The notes beneath the pieces were generated by a model. That model saw nothing but the letters and a program-made list of their open reading frames with translations. It did not search any database and was not told the origin of the DNA. 64,000 nt of DNA from Blasia pusilla (lineage: Eukaryota > Marchantiophyta > Marchantiopsida > Blasiales). Below, piece by piece: positions 13,169-23,550 of this stretch; position 1 is the stretch's first letter, and every line of letters begins with the position of its first letter. The position numbers and the translations under genes were made by a program. The stretch is taken from NCBI GenBank assembly GCA_050084515.1, contig CM114271.1:34162001-34226000 (forward strand), read 5' to 3'.

Positions 13169-16072
13169 CTAATTTTTTACGGAAAAGGTTCTATCTTCAC
13201 TGAAGCTTCTCCGGTGATGAGCGAACGAGTCCCTCTTGGCGGTTCCCGACACTCTCCTTTGCCCCATGTAGCTGCAGTACCACTCGAAAGCGAAATTGGC
13301 ACCGCTGATCTTCTCATCCTCCACGCGAGATCGCACAGCGTGGATTTCGTTGCTGGGATCTTGCATGGGGGGCTTGTTTTCCAAGTACTCCGATCCTGAC
13401 GTTTCGCCCGATCGGTTGAAATCGCTGTCCGCCTTTTCACTTCTGCTACCGGAGGACGAGAATTTGCTGCGCCGAAGGAGCCCCAGCTTCATGAATGCTC
13501 TGCCCTTGAGGGAATTTTGAGACACGCACTTGGTGGTGTCTTCATCACAATCCGCTACTCTGTGCTTCTCCAAACATCTTCCCTTCTCCCTCGTCGGTGC
13601 CAGTGGCGCGCACCTTTCCCTGGATGCCGCGCGCCTCGACCTGCTCCGGCTCACTTCGGCGATGGAGTTGCTCAGCCGCTCGAAATCAAACGCAGCAGCG
13701 GGTGCGATCTTCAAGTTCTTCGTGGGCGTGGACGGAGGAGTCCGAGAGGATCCCATTGCATTTGTCCCTGACATCGTCTCAATTTCGAAGAGATCCGAGC
13801 TCGAGTCTCCGTCTTTGTCTTCCCTGCGCTGCCGTCTGCCGAAGCTTGGGGGTGACTTCGATCTCTTGGCACCCGCCGCGAAGCTCGCCCGCTCCAGAGA
13901 ATAGAATTTGAGCTTCTTGTTCATGCCTCGCCGTGATCTCGGCGGACAGGGAACGGCTGCCATGTGCAGCGGAGAGTGAGGACGAGAGGGGGGCATTGAG
14001 GAGAATTTCCCTGGTGAGCAAGGAAGTGATCTGCAGGGGGTGCCGGGCAGAACAATCTCATGAGCTCTTTTCGTGACTGTCTGCTCTACATCAAAAGAGA
14101 AGCTGCACCGGGCTAGCGTGATGTCATCAGAGAAGCTAATCCTCGGTGAAGCGATCTCTGAATGCGAATGCACTTGTTGGTGGTAACTTGGGCTCGGCGC
14201 AGCAGCTTCGGGGTTTGTGGGTGGGAGAGGCCATCTCCCACCGTGGTTTCTACCCGAAAATGTTCGAAGGTCGGTGATGGGTGGATCTTTCCACAGGCCC
14301 CGGGGTTCTCTAAAAGGTGAACACTCGGAGAATGACGAAGTGGGTGCGAGCAGGCAGGGGAAAGTGAAGCTGCCTTCCTGATCGGAGGAGGCATGTTCGG
14401 ATGAAGGCGAGGAATCCCCGCTGTGGAGAATGCGCGTGGTGAAGAAACCGCTGTGATTCCCAGACATCTCTGGTAACTCGACGTCGCTGAGCTCGAGGAT
14501 CTGTGGAGTGTCCCTGCTACCGTCCGGCATCCGGCTCTCCACCACGACGCATCCCACAGGAATGGGCGCCGACGACGAGTCATCTTCCTCCATGGCGTGC
14601 GTCTCCCCAGAAGGTTTCTGCTTGCATTCTTCCGCCAGCGGATTCTCGAACCATTGGCAGCCATGCTCGGAATCGCCCTTCTCCGCTGCAAGCTGCCGGT
14701 GCCTGGGATCATAAGCAACATCTCCGCGGCCGCCTCCTGCGAAAACCTGCTCGGGGCTCGTCGCCTCGTCGTCGTCGTCGTCGAGAGGCAGCGCAGTGAA
14801 GTCATCGTCCAGGTACGAAGAGCTGAAACTCGTACACGGTACGAAGTACTCGCAGGATGACTCTCCTCCGCTCCCATATCCGCCCCCTCCAGACGTGCTG
14901 GCTCTAGGTCCGACCAATGGAGTCGACCCGACCGGTTCACCTCCACTCACTCCTGTCAAAAATCCTCTGAACTCTTCCACGTCTTCGTCATCGCCATGGT
15001 CGTGCGTCAAGATTCGGCTGGCAGTCGAAGTCGCGGCAGCGGCAGCTCCCGAATGCGCCACCACCCGCACTCGAAAATCGACGAATTTGTCGACCTGATC
15101 TCCTCCTCCTACCGCTCGCTTGGCTTTCGAATAGAAAGCCTCTCTCGGCATCTCATCCGCCTGAGCTCTGACCTCCGCCTCGGCTTGGGAATGGACTAGC
15201 TCGCCTTCGGATTCCATGCAAGACCGAAGGTCGTCATCCGTATGCCCATCTTCACTCCCCGCAGCACCTCCTCCTGCCGCTGCTGCTGCTAACTGGAACC
15301 TCACTTTCTTCCTCGCGACTCGCGAGCTCTCCTTCGTGCCCGTCTCTTTGCCTGCGGCTGCAGATTTCCTCCTCTGGCGTCTCCGGGCCTTGGCTCGAGC
15401 TTGGACCGCGTTGAGCACGGAATCGAACCGATCATTCGCAGCCCGATAGTTGTCGTTGTCGACGGGCTTGTCGATTGTGCTGGAAGGGACTTCCCAGTCT
15501 TCTGACTTTCGAAGATGCTCATCCCACTCTTCAGACTCACCGCTCCTGGCGTAGTCGTCGTCCACATCCCCCGTGTCCTCGGGCGCCACTTTCGCAGGGC
15601 TGGCCGAGAAGCTCTGGGATACGTCGTTCTCCTCCAGGAACACAAAAGCGTCCCGAGCCGCAGCTTTTGCAGCCGACTCCGCATAGGATTTAGCGACGGC
15701 TTCCATGGCGTGCACGTCGAAACCCTTGAGAAGAGGGGATGAAAGGTAAGATGCGAAAGAGAAGTCGCCGGTGCACATTTGGTTGACATGGTGTACCCGA
15801 TTCCTCCCGCTGACACCTCCCAAGAACATCTCTAGCGGGCTGATGTAGTTGTACGACGTATCCCTCGACCTGCTCACCCTCTTGTAGAACAGAGACCCGA
15901 GAGCTCCCAGATCTCCGACATCAGCTGAAATTCTCGGAGTGTCGAGGCCGAAACTGTAACGCCCACTGGGATTGGGGCTCTCGTACTGCGAGCTCGCAGC
16001 TTCGGGGGTGCAGAATCCGTCATCCTCGCAATGGGAATGGCCGTGACCTCCTTTCGACAAGCAAACACCCAT
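13169..16072 (-). CDS. Large unknown protein with N-terminal myristoylation signal
   Basis: An intact, apparently intronless ORF of 967 residues. The first ATG in this frame is at 16072; upstream in frame is only a non-ATG stretch and then a stop. The start gives MGVCLSKGG, a classic N-myristoylation signal (Gly2, Ser6, Lys7) with Cys4 available for palmitoylation, so the protein is likely tethered to a membrane. The rest looks largely disordered: an Ala-rich segment with SYAESAAKAAARDAFVFLEE near residue 130-150, a basic cluster KARRRQRRK near 235, RKKVRFQ near 260, an acidic run LPLDDDDDEATSPEQ near 435, and many Ser/Pro phosphosite-like motifs (SKSPPSF, RTPPSTPTK) in the C-terminal third. 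It ends HHRRSFSEDRTFSVKN. Length, steady codon use and lack of stops support a real gene. I recognise no named domain. A plant-specific scaffold or signalling adaptor is possible but unproven. Confidence 0.85.
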   Translation of the reverse strand: MGVCLSKGGHGHSHCEDDGFCTPEAASSQYESPNPSGRYSFGLDTPRISADVGDLGALGSLFYKRVSRSRDTSYNYISPLEMFLGGVSGRNRVHHVNQMCTGDFSFASYLSSPLLKGFDVHAMEAVAKSYAESAAKAAARDAFVFLEENDVSQSFSASPAKVAPEDTGDVDDDYARSGESEEWDEHLRKSEDWEVPSSTIDKPVDNDNYRAANDRFDSVLNAVQARAKARRRQRRKSAAAGKETGTKESSRVARKKVRFQLAAAAAGGGAAGSEDGHTDDDLRSCMESEGELVHSQAEAEVRAQADEMPREAFYSKAKRAVGGGDQVDKFVDFRVRVVAHSGAAAAATSTASRILTHDHGDDEDVEEFRGFLTGVSGGEPVGSTPLVGPRASTSGGGGYGSGGESSCEYFVPCTSFSSSYLDDDFTALPLDDDDDEATSPEQVFAGGGRGDVAYDPRHRQLAAEKGDSEHGCQWFENPLAEECKQKPSGETHAMEEDDSSSAPIPVGCVVVESRMPDGSRDTPQILELSDVELPEMSGNHSGFFTTRILHSGDSSPSSEHASSDQEGSFTFPCLLAPTSSFSECSPFREPRGLWKDPPITDLRTFSGRNHGGRWPLPPTNPEAAAPSPSYHQQVHSHSEIASPRISFSDDITLARCSFSFDVEQTVTKRAHEIVLPGTPCRSLPCSPGKFSSMPPSRPHSPLHMAAVPCPPRSRRGMNKKLKFYSLERASFAAGAKRSKSPPSFGRRQRREDKDGDSSSDLFEIETMSGTNAMGSSRTPPSTPTKNLKIAPAAAFDFERLSNSIAEVSRSRSRRAASRERCAPLAPTREKGRCLEKHRVADCDEDTTKCVSQNSLKGRAFMKLGLLRRSKFSSSGSRSEKADSDFNRSGETSGSEYLENKPPMQDPSNEIHAVRSRVEDEKISGANFAFEWYCSYMGQRRVSGTAKRDSFAHHRRSFSEDRTFSVKN

Positions 16073-17180
16073 CTCGACAATCCCCAATTGACGCTTCTCT
16101 CCGCGTTCACATGAAATATGTCAACACCTCCGATTGCTCCCTCGCCTCATCGATCATTCACGATGCCGTACTCTTGCCGTTGTCCCATTGAGTCCTCGCA
16201 AACCCGCATTCGCCCCTCCCGACCTCCACACCATAGTGCTGCAAGTGTCCACAGCTTCTCGTATCCCTTCACATCGGGACATGTCCGAAACCCATCGCGC
16301 ACGAACATTACCTCTGCCACGGCCTCTGCTTCGGTACGGCGATCACTCCTTGCGACTTCGCTTTCTCTCCACTCTTCTACTCTTGCAGCCCAGACCCCCC
16401 GGGTCGAGCAGCCTCGTGAACTTGTTCGTGCACGGGACTCGCCTCTTGGCTAGAGCACAGCACGCAGCAGTGCACCAGCGCAGGCAGGGTTAGATCAAAC
16501 AAAAGCAGCTTGGAATGAAGCGGCAGGCAGAGACTATGGATGCCCACCCACATGTGCTGTTATCTGTTCCCGGCCCTACCTAAAGCAAAAGGAGCTCCTC
16601 CGCAACCCCACCCAGCCTACCTCACACTTCCTCCCCTACTCCGCACTCATACCACTGCCACTTCGGCTGCCGATGCGCTTTCTATCGAGACACTTCGCCC
16701 CTCGTTCCCCGCCCCTCCACCATTTTCGCTGCGCCGCTTCTGAGATTAGCCCCAGAAAAGAAGAACCCCGATGTCTACCGACTCCGTCACTGCTGCTGTC
16801 CGCTAGTCCCTGTATAAATACTGAAACGTACGTATATTGATACGCAGGCGAGCGAGCGAGGAATCGCGCGAATCGACCGCAGCTGCCATCGAATCGCATC
16901 ACTCCAAAAAGTATTCGTATACACACTGTAGAAGGATCGATCGTGTGCCCGTCATCCTCCTCCCCTTCGCACAGAAGAGAAGAAGGTCTCGTCTCCGACC
17001 GGGAGAGGCGAGCGAGCCAGGGAAGGAACGAACGAACGCCCATCGCCTCGTCTTCCGTCTAGACCGTTGTTCACAGCGCAGGCATTCACTGCACGCCACC
17101 GGATGACTGAATCACTCGATCCGCTCTGTCCGTCCGTCCGTCCGTCCGTCCGTCCGTCTGTCGGTCGGCGAACGCAGGGG
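16073..17180 (-). promoter_or_regulatory. 5' flank and probable leader/promoter of the myristoylated-protein gene
   Basis: Sequence immediately upstream of the ATG at 16072 is GC-rich and free of a convincing ORF. A TATA-like element (TATTTATAC when read on the minus strand) lies at about 16812-16820 and reads as TATAAATA on the plus strand. If it is used, the leader would be roughly 700 nt. GAGCGAGCGAG-type repeats lie at about 16850-16862, and a (GTCC)n tract at about 17128-17158. Transcript data are absent, so the start site is a guess. Confidence 0.35.
17128..17165. repeat. (GTCC)n microsatellite
   Basis: About eight tetranucleotide units, slightly interrupted at the end. A tract of the same class read on the other strand, (GACG)n, occurs at 42497-42524, in both cases next to a GAGCGAGCGAG motif within GC-rich DNA. 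Confidence 0.9.
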
Positions 17181-17339
17181 GAGGGCCGTATACCGGATCT
17201 CAGATAGGCTAGGGACGTCGTACAGCTAGGCTCGGGGAGCTACCTCAAGGAGCCGTATTCCTACGATACGATATACATCAAATGTAGAGGGACTCCTTCC
17301 ACAGTGCCTATACTAAACTTATCCCTCATTTCGAGCCGC

Positions 17340-18085
17340 CCGATAAGGCTACGTGGTGACATGGCCCACATCCGACGGTACGAGGGCCCCCTTCATTCCG
17401 ACAGTTGACCTTCACCACTCCAGACTCCACAAAGTGTAATGATTTTCGCTCCACGTACGTCAGTGACGAAGTATGCCACGTGGCTATTTCGGATTGCCGA
17501 AAGCTGTAGGGAGCCGTTGTGCACGGTTACGGACGAGGCAAGGCACCTGGCCGCACAATTATAGTCGCCGAGATCTTCGCCGGAATCTCCACTCGGCTTC
17601 TTCATGTCAGCGCCGAGACCGGTGTCCCCGCTTTCCCGTTCCAATCGCCATGTTCTCCTCTAGCCGTTAACGAAACTCCAAACTTGGAGATTCTCCACCC
17701 TTTGCCTCCTTTCGCCAGCGTCGGTGGACATCTGAAGGCGTAGCCCGTCGCCGATCGGACGGCTCAGTCTTCCCAACATGCCGTGTCCTCGCATCTCCGA
17801 CACTGCCACGTGTGTCGTCACTCCTCTCGCTCCCGCCGAACCCCTCGCGAGCCTGGCCGGCGAGCTCCGGCCCACCTTCGCCAGCCTCGGCGAAACCCTC
17901 CGCCCTCCTACAGCCGGGCTAACTACGATCCCGTCGCCTCTCCAAGACCGAACGAACGAATCATACGGTTCCACCAATCAAATCTGCTGGAAATATAATT
18001 AATTAATTAACTATACCTTCTCCACGCGAACGGGATCTCCTATGGAATTCCGTTTATTTAATCTCCTCCCTGAAGCCACGTCATA
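17340..18085. promoter_or_regulatory. Cluster of ACGT (G-box/ABRE-like) motifs
   Basis: ACGT cores appear at 17350 (TACGTGG), twice at 17453-17460 (CCACGTACGT), at 17478-17481 inside a GCCACGTGGC palindrome, at 17808-17811 (CCACGTGTG) and near 18074 (CCACGTCA). A W-box-like TTGACC lies at about 17405. Such cores bind bZIP and bHLH factors in plants and are typical of abscisic-acid, stress or light-responsive promoters. The cluster sits 0.5-1.3 kb upstream of the TATA-like site of the minus-strand gene at 13-16 kb, which it may serve. The density is striking but the function is inference. Confidence 0.4.
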
Positions 18086-18719
18086 CTGGGCCCATGCTCG
18101 TTTTCGGATATACTGCGACAACGATTCCCCACTATCCCACAATATAGTTTCACGACACGTCTTTCCTACAAACTAATGTGGCCCCCCAATATTAATGCAA
18201 GATAACGACGGGACGGGAGTGCGTTTAGGGCAAAGATTTAACTGAGAAACGACACAGTTTTAGATTGGGGCTATTATTTCGGTCCCGTATTAGTGATCAT
18301 CATCGAGGTTCGGGGAGTTTTTTTAAATCATCGGACTACTACCGGTAAAAGTATATCTTATCGGATTTTTTCCAAAGGTACCGGTAGTAGCGGGAAGATT
18401 TTAGACTTTCCGTTTTATGTTCGGAAATTTTTTTATTACTCGGTTAAAATCTGAAAATCCCTTTTTTCTCTTCTTCATACTTATGGTGTTTTTTTTTTTC
18501 CCTTCCAATTTCCGGTCGTAATTCTAGCAGCCGGCCCAAAGTCCACCTACCAAATACCTCAACTAAACATGAAGATAATTTTTTTTCTACATAAAAAGTT
18601 GTGAGATAACTCTTAAATTAATTTATCATATAGAGAATTCTCTGTACCTCCTAAATCATTTTATAAAGTCATCTTTGGCATGAGTTGAGTCGGGCAAAAC
18701 TCCCACATGTTGGGAGCCA

Positions 18720-18780
18720 AGGATCCTTCCCCTCTTGAATATTTGGAGCCTCATGGCTCCAAGTATTCAAGAAGGGTCCT
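18720..18780. repeat. Imperfect long hairpin flanking the hAT relic
   Basis: A left arm of about 30 bases (beginning AGGATCCTTCC, ending TTTGGAGCC) pairs with a right arm beginning GGCTCCAAGTATTC and ending GGGTCCT, across a TCAT loop, with one 4-base bulge and two mismatches. A smaller hairpin (CTCCCA/TGGGAG) lies about 20 bp before it. It lies just past the C-terminal end of the hAT-derived pseudogene and could be a subterminal structure of that element or a small MITE. Confidence 0.6.
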
Positions 18781-18795
18781 ACTTCCTAAAGTAGT

Positions 18796-21004
18796 CTAAT
18801 CTACAGATATTTTAGTGGGATCCACTTTTTCAATCGGAGAGATATATCTATTTGGATTTGCAAACAAGTACCTAAAATGAGCAGAATTCTTCCATAATAT
18901 CACAGACTCAGAAAATATCTCCTCGGAATCAGATGAAGGTCCTTCTGAGGCAATCCTCAAGACGGCATCTAAATACTTGGTGGTCAACCTATTACGAAAT
19001 TTAGTCTTTATCATGTTTTGAATGGAAAAAGCCCTCTCACATATGGTAGTACTAACACACTGGACTCCAGTTACATTTCCAAAATCAAAAAATTGGAAAA
19101 TTTACATTGCAAGGAGGGACTCCAACTTACTATAGCCCACAAGTCTCTAATTGCGATCCTTCCACTCAGTAGTAGCCATCAAGTTGAAAGACTGAAACTC
19201 TTGCTTAATAATTGGAGAATTAATGACAGCTGGTTGCAACTGACCCCGCAATGGCAATTGAGCTCCAAAAAAACCACTCAAGTCATCTAAATCTTTACAT
19301 CCCCAACTATCCAATCCCACTTGCCAAGAAGGCATGTGTAGAGGATTGAGGATTCTCATTGAACCAATGAGGTTGTTATCTCGAAAGCGTTCATGTAAAG
19401 CTACACACACACTTTCAGCAAACCTTTTCTCAAAGAATAAGGCAGCCTCCAAGTCCTTTCCTGTCCGATCCCGAGATACATCGATACTTTGAAATTTTTT
19501 CCTCTAATCTCATAAGATAACAACCAGGTGGCCCAAGTCATGAAGTAAATGATAACATGTATCTTCATAGAAGGTTGAAGCATTCAAGTCATGAGTTTCC
19601 ATGACAAAATTCATGGTAATCCTAGCTATCTCTGAATTGACGATGCTCCCTATAGTGCTAACATCCACAAACTTGTACTGAAATATCTTACTCAGATTTC
19701 CAAGCATGGAAAGAATATCAGCCAGAAAAATACAATTGATAGATCATTTGGAATGATCTCAGCCTGTTGAATAAATTCACAACATTCCCATCATCCTCTA
19801 AAGGAGGAATATCTCTAATGTCAATACTGATTCTAAAGAATCACACAATGTGGTCACAGCTTGCCAACAAGATAACCATCAAATCTTGTGGTATCTCTTC
19901 ATGACTCGTTGGGATTCATTGAACTTTTCCTGGAAAGATGCTACAATTATCATCCTCTTGGACGACTTTCTAAAGTAACTAGCTACAACATTTAGAATTG
20001 AATCAACTTCAGAGGATATTAACTTGCAATTAGGAGCTTTTGCAGTAGACAAAGCAGCTAGATTCGTTCTATGGGCCACACAATGAACTGAAAGAATGTA
20101 AGGGTTTACCTTCTGCCTCATTTGGGAGGCTACCCATGTCTGGCTACCTACCATTGTTGATGCACCATCTAAACCAAATGCTATCATTTTGGAGAATTCC
20201 AACCCTCCATCTTTGATTAGTTGCAGCAAGGTTTGAGAAATAGCATTAGAACATTTCGATTCAAGCAAAGTAATCCTAGAAAACAACATTATGCCTGCCC
20301 TTCTTCAATGAAAGTGGCGAACACGACCAAATGCCTTGTTACAGATATGTCTGTTGACTCATCGATCATAATTCCAAAGAAAGGAGAGGCTTGAACTCTA
20401 GCAAGAGTTCTTCTATGCAGAACCTGGCTAATAAAATAAGACATTTCACTACAACTCGTTTCATCTTGGTATAAGTCTCTGGTAATGGGAGCATTGACAG
20501 AAATCATCAACTTACAGAGATTGGGAAATTTCAGAAATGGCATAGCCTCCTTTGCATGGAAGTATGCGCACTTAAAAAATGTCATCAAAGTGACTTCGCA
20601 AGTTTGGTTGGTTATGGAAATGGCCTTTGCCATCGACTTCTTATCCCCAATTGCAGCCCATGCAAGCTTAATGTGCTCATTGGACTTTGCATGGTCCATA
20701 AAGGCTGAAACCTTGCAATTAATTGTACATATGTTGCAAAGACACTCTTCCCCTTCCCCTTCCTACAAACTTTACAAAATATTCTACCAAGCACTAGTTC
20801 AAAATCAATCCAATCAAACATTTAATACCAGACATCCTTCCATGCTACACAAACTTTTTCGGATATAGCTGCACTGCTTCCTGATGGAGGCTGCTCGTCT
20901 CTTTCATTAGATGAGCCAGACAATGCGATAATGTCAAGTCCATCATCTGTGCGTTCCTTACCTAGGAACGCAACCATTGTTTTCTGTCTCTTGGCCATGT
21001 GCAT
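18796..21004 (-). pseudogene. hAT-derived (ZNF862/DUF4371-like) transposase relic
   Basis: Read on the minus strand, successive fragments in different frames line up with a ZNF862-like hAT protein. They are an N-terminal part with MAKRQKTMVAFLG; a CKVCRKGKGK remnant of the TTF-type zinc finger; a DUF4371-like segment (MDHAKSNEHIKLAW through FFGIMIDESTDISVTRH, 20289-20699); a catalytic-core segment with GLDGASTMVGSQTW and HCVAHRTNLAALS (19879-20289); weaker parts at 19147-19707; and the C-terminal dimerisation motif CERAFSIQNMIKTKFRNRL (about 18960-19065) running to 18796. The coding frame is broken by a TAA near 20822, frameshifts near 20700 and 20290, and several more before 19000. No clean terminal inverted repeats or 8-bp target duplication were found. 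It is a dead element or a dead domesticated gene; the former is more likely. Confidence 0.8.
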
Positions 21005-23487
21005 TTATGAGAAACTACCTACTCAATGTCTAAAATGATCTAGACTAAAATTTGTAAACCTATCAAACCTTAACCCGAAAGTAAACCCAACAGCAAGGAA
21101 AGTTAATAAAAGGAGTTGGCTCGTTGGATAAAGAGTGCGGCTTAGCAGAGCTGCAGAAATCCAAAACTCAGAAACAAAACATGAAAGCCTGAGGCTACGC
21201 GAAACGTTGGGGGATGGGCGCACTACAGTGCATCGAGAAAATCGAGCAGTATACAAGCAAATGCAGTGGAGAACCCCTAGCCGCCCCAAATATTCATAGA
21301 GTCCCAAACCCGCGCCCAAATATCTGTAGAGACCAGGCCACAAATCACCCCAAAAAATTGTGGAAAGCCCCAAAGATTTGATGCCAGAAGTGTGGCAATA
21401 CATAGCAAAGTAAGAGCGATTGAAGCAAAGCAACTAGGGCGTTCAATGGAAGTGTAGCATCATAGTGCGGATCCAAATTTCAAGACTCCAAGTCCAAGAG
21501 CAAAACGAACATGGAAAATTTCGGATTGGCACTCAGATCTTGAGAGCCTTGCAACATAAAACTGTGCAACCAAAAAACGGCTAGTTTTGTGACAGGGCGT
21601 GGAGCTTGGAGCTAAAACAAAGTCAGCAAGGCCCACGACTCGGACTTTTTGACTCTACGTTCAGATTTGGAGAGCCCTCACCTCTCCAAAACAAAATGCA
21701 TAGGAGGACAACGGAGGGCCCGCAGCTCGAAGCTGGGACTTTGTGGAGCAACAGATGAGCACGGTAGCAAATGGGCACAACACGTAGCCCGCACCTGTAG
21801 GAAAAAAAAAAAAAGGAATTTAAAAAGAAGCATTGCATGCAACTCAAACTCCTGGACTCGGAGAGAGCAAGTGTGTAGCTCGGATAGAGCCGTATGCTAC
21901 GTGTGCACTGTGCAGCAGGGAAACGAAAAGTGCAGGGAAACAAAAAGCAGCAGCAGAGGGCCCATAGCTCAGAGAGAAATAAAATGCACTAGTAAAGGGT
22001 GTAGCTCGGATAGAAATGAAAATCAGCAGCGGAGGGCCCTAGGCGCGTAGCTTGGACATAAATGAAAAGCAGCAGCAGAGGGCCATGGGCGCGTAACTTT
22101 GAGAGACAAGTCACAATAGTGCATACTGCAGCCGAATGATAGAGTCATAGAATCCCAGGGAATGACCAGATCTGAACCTTGCCGTGGATCTCCACCCCCA
22201 GTTGCTTCGCCCCTGCGTATGAGTTCTTTCCCATGGAGCCGTTCGATCAAGATCGGACAGAACGCATTATGTCCATTAACGGCATATGTTTAAATGAACA
22301 TCCAAGATTTACCTGTCTTGTCTCGATGCACTCCTGCCGTCCATGACACTAGCCAATCAAATTAAAGAATCAGATTTTCGGCTACCAAGAAGTGATTCAG
22401 TAAAATACTCTCCACCTGAAATCTCATCTCGGCCTAAACCGGAAGTCTTGCCCGTCCTGCTACATTTTCCGGTAGCTCATGCCTGAAACCACTTCTATTC
22501 CGGCGTCGCGCATCTATATCCGTCAGCCGACGGAATCCTCTTAAATTCAGCCGAAAACCCTGCCGGTAATATGCTTGTGGAGTCGGTAAATCTCAAAAAT
22601 TGCCGGTCGGGGTTACTCATAACCCCAGATCTCCCTAAACATTGATCATCATATGTTAGAGGGTTCTTTATGTTCCGTCTCCCTCTTCAAATGATGTTAG
22701 CTGGTGGTCATTCTTCACTCTTGGAGCTCTAAATTATTATGAATCTCGATCTATGGATACCCACTCATGCTTCCCCATTCAAAAAGTAGCTCCCTTGTAG
22801 TGTTCCCTTCTTATGTGGTCTAGCTTTGGCTTCTATTTTCCATAGTTGGGTTTCTTGCCATGCACTATCAATGTCAATGAGCACTAAACCATCCTATGGG
22901 AATCTTTTGTGTCAATCCTATGGGAATATTTTGTTTGGCGAACTAGACCAGATTTCGAAGTCCAAAATTTTCAACTTTTTATATTTGTATGTTCCCATTC
23001 TTGCAAAATGGGGGAAGTGTATACAATTGTTAGGTCATGATTTTGTCTATCATATGTATTTGATGGCCCCAAATGTGTTATGTCTTTACCACGTCCTCAT
23101 TCCATTAGACATATTAGTAAAATTCGTGCGATGAACGGGTTTAAATTACCTCCCATATTTAACTCTCAAAATTTTCAAGTGTAAATTTTAATCAAGTTTT
23201 AGCAATCCTAGTGGCTCGGCAGGCGAGCAATCCTATTAGTTGAAAGTGCCAAGTATTAGAGGAGAGGAGTTTGAAAAATGAAGGGGCACTCTCCAATAAT
23301 AATATAGATTGTGCATGCATTTGCTTTTCCTTTTTTGTTTCTTTAGGATTTTCAAATATCTTCTATGTAGAGAAGTACATCATTTCAAGGTGTTTGCCAC
23401 GCAAACCTATTACTTGGAAAAAATATCTAATGATCATAACTTCTATCTTTGCTTGTCTACCATGAAGCTCTCTAACCTATTCGAAAT

Positions 23488-23488
23488 T

Positions 23489-23548
<60 letters not shown>
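23488..23548. repeat. Compound (TA)n(GA)n microsatellite
   Basis: About ten TA units are followed directly by about twenty GA units. This is simple sequence with no gene alongside. Confidence 0.95.

Positions 23549-23550
<2 letters not shown>

Noticed and set aside
14113-14946. 277-codon ORF on the minus strand
   Set aside because: It lies inside the 967-residue gene in a shifted frame and has Arg/Ser-rich translation typical of a GC-rich shadow.
21112-21175. tRNA-like or SINE-like phrase (ttggctcgttggataaagag)
   Set aside because: Resembles a tRNA A box, but no B box (GGTTCGAATCC-like) follows and no cloverleaf could be drawn.
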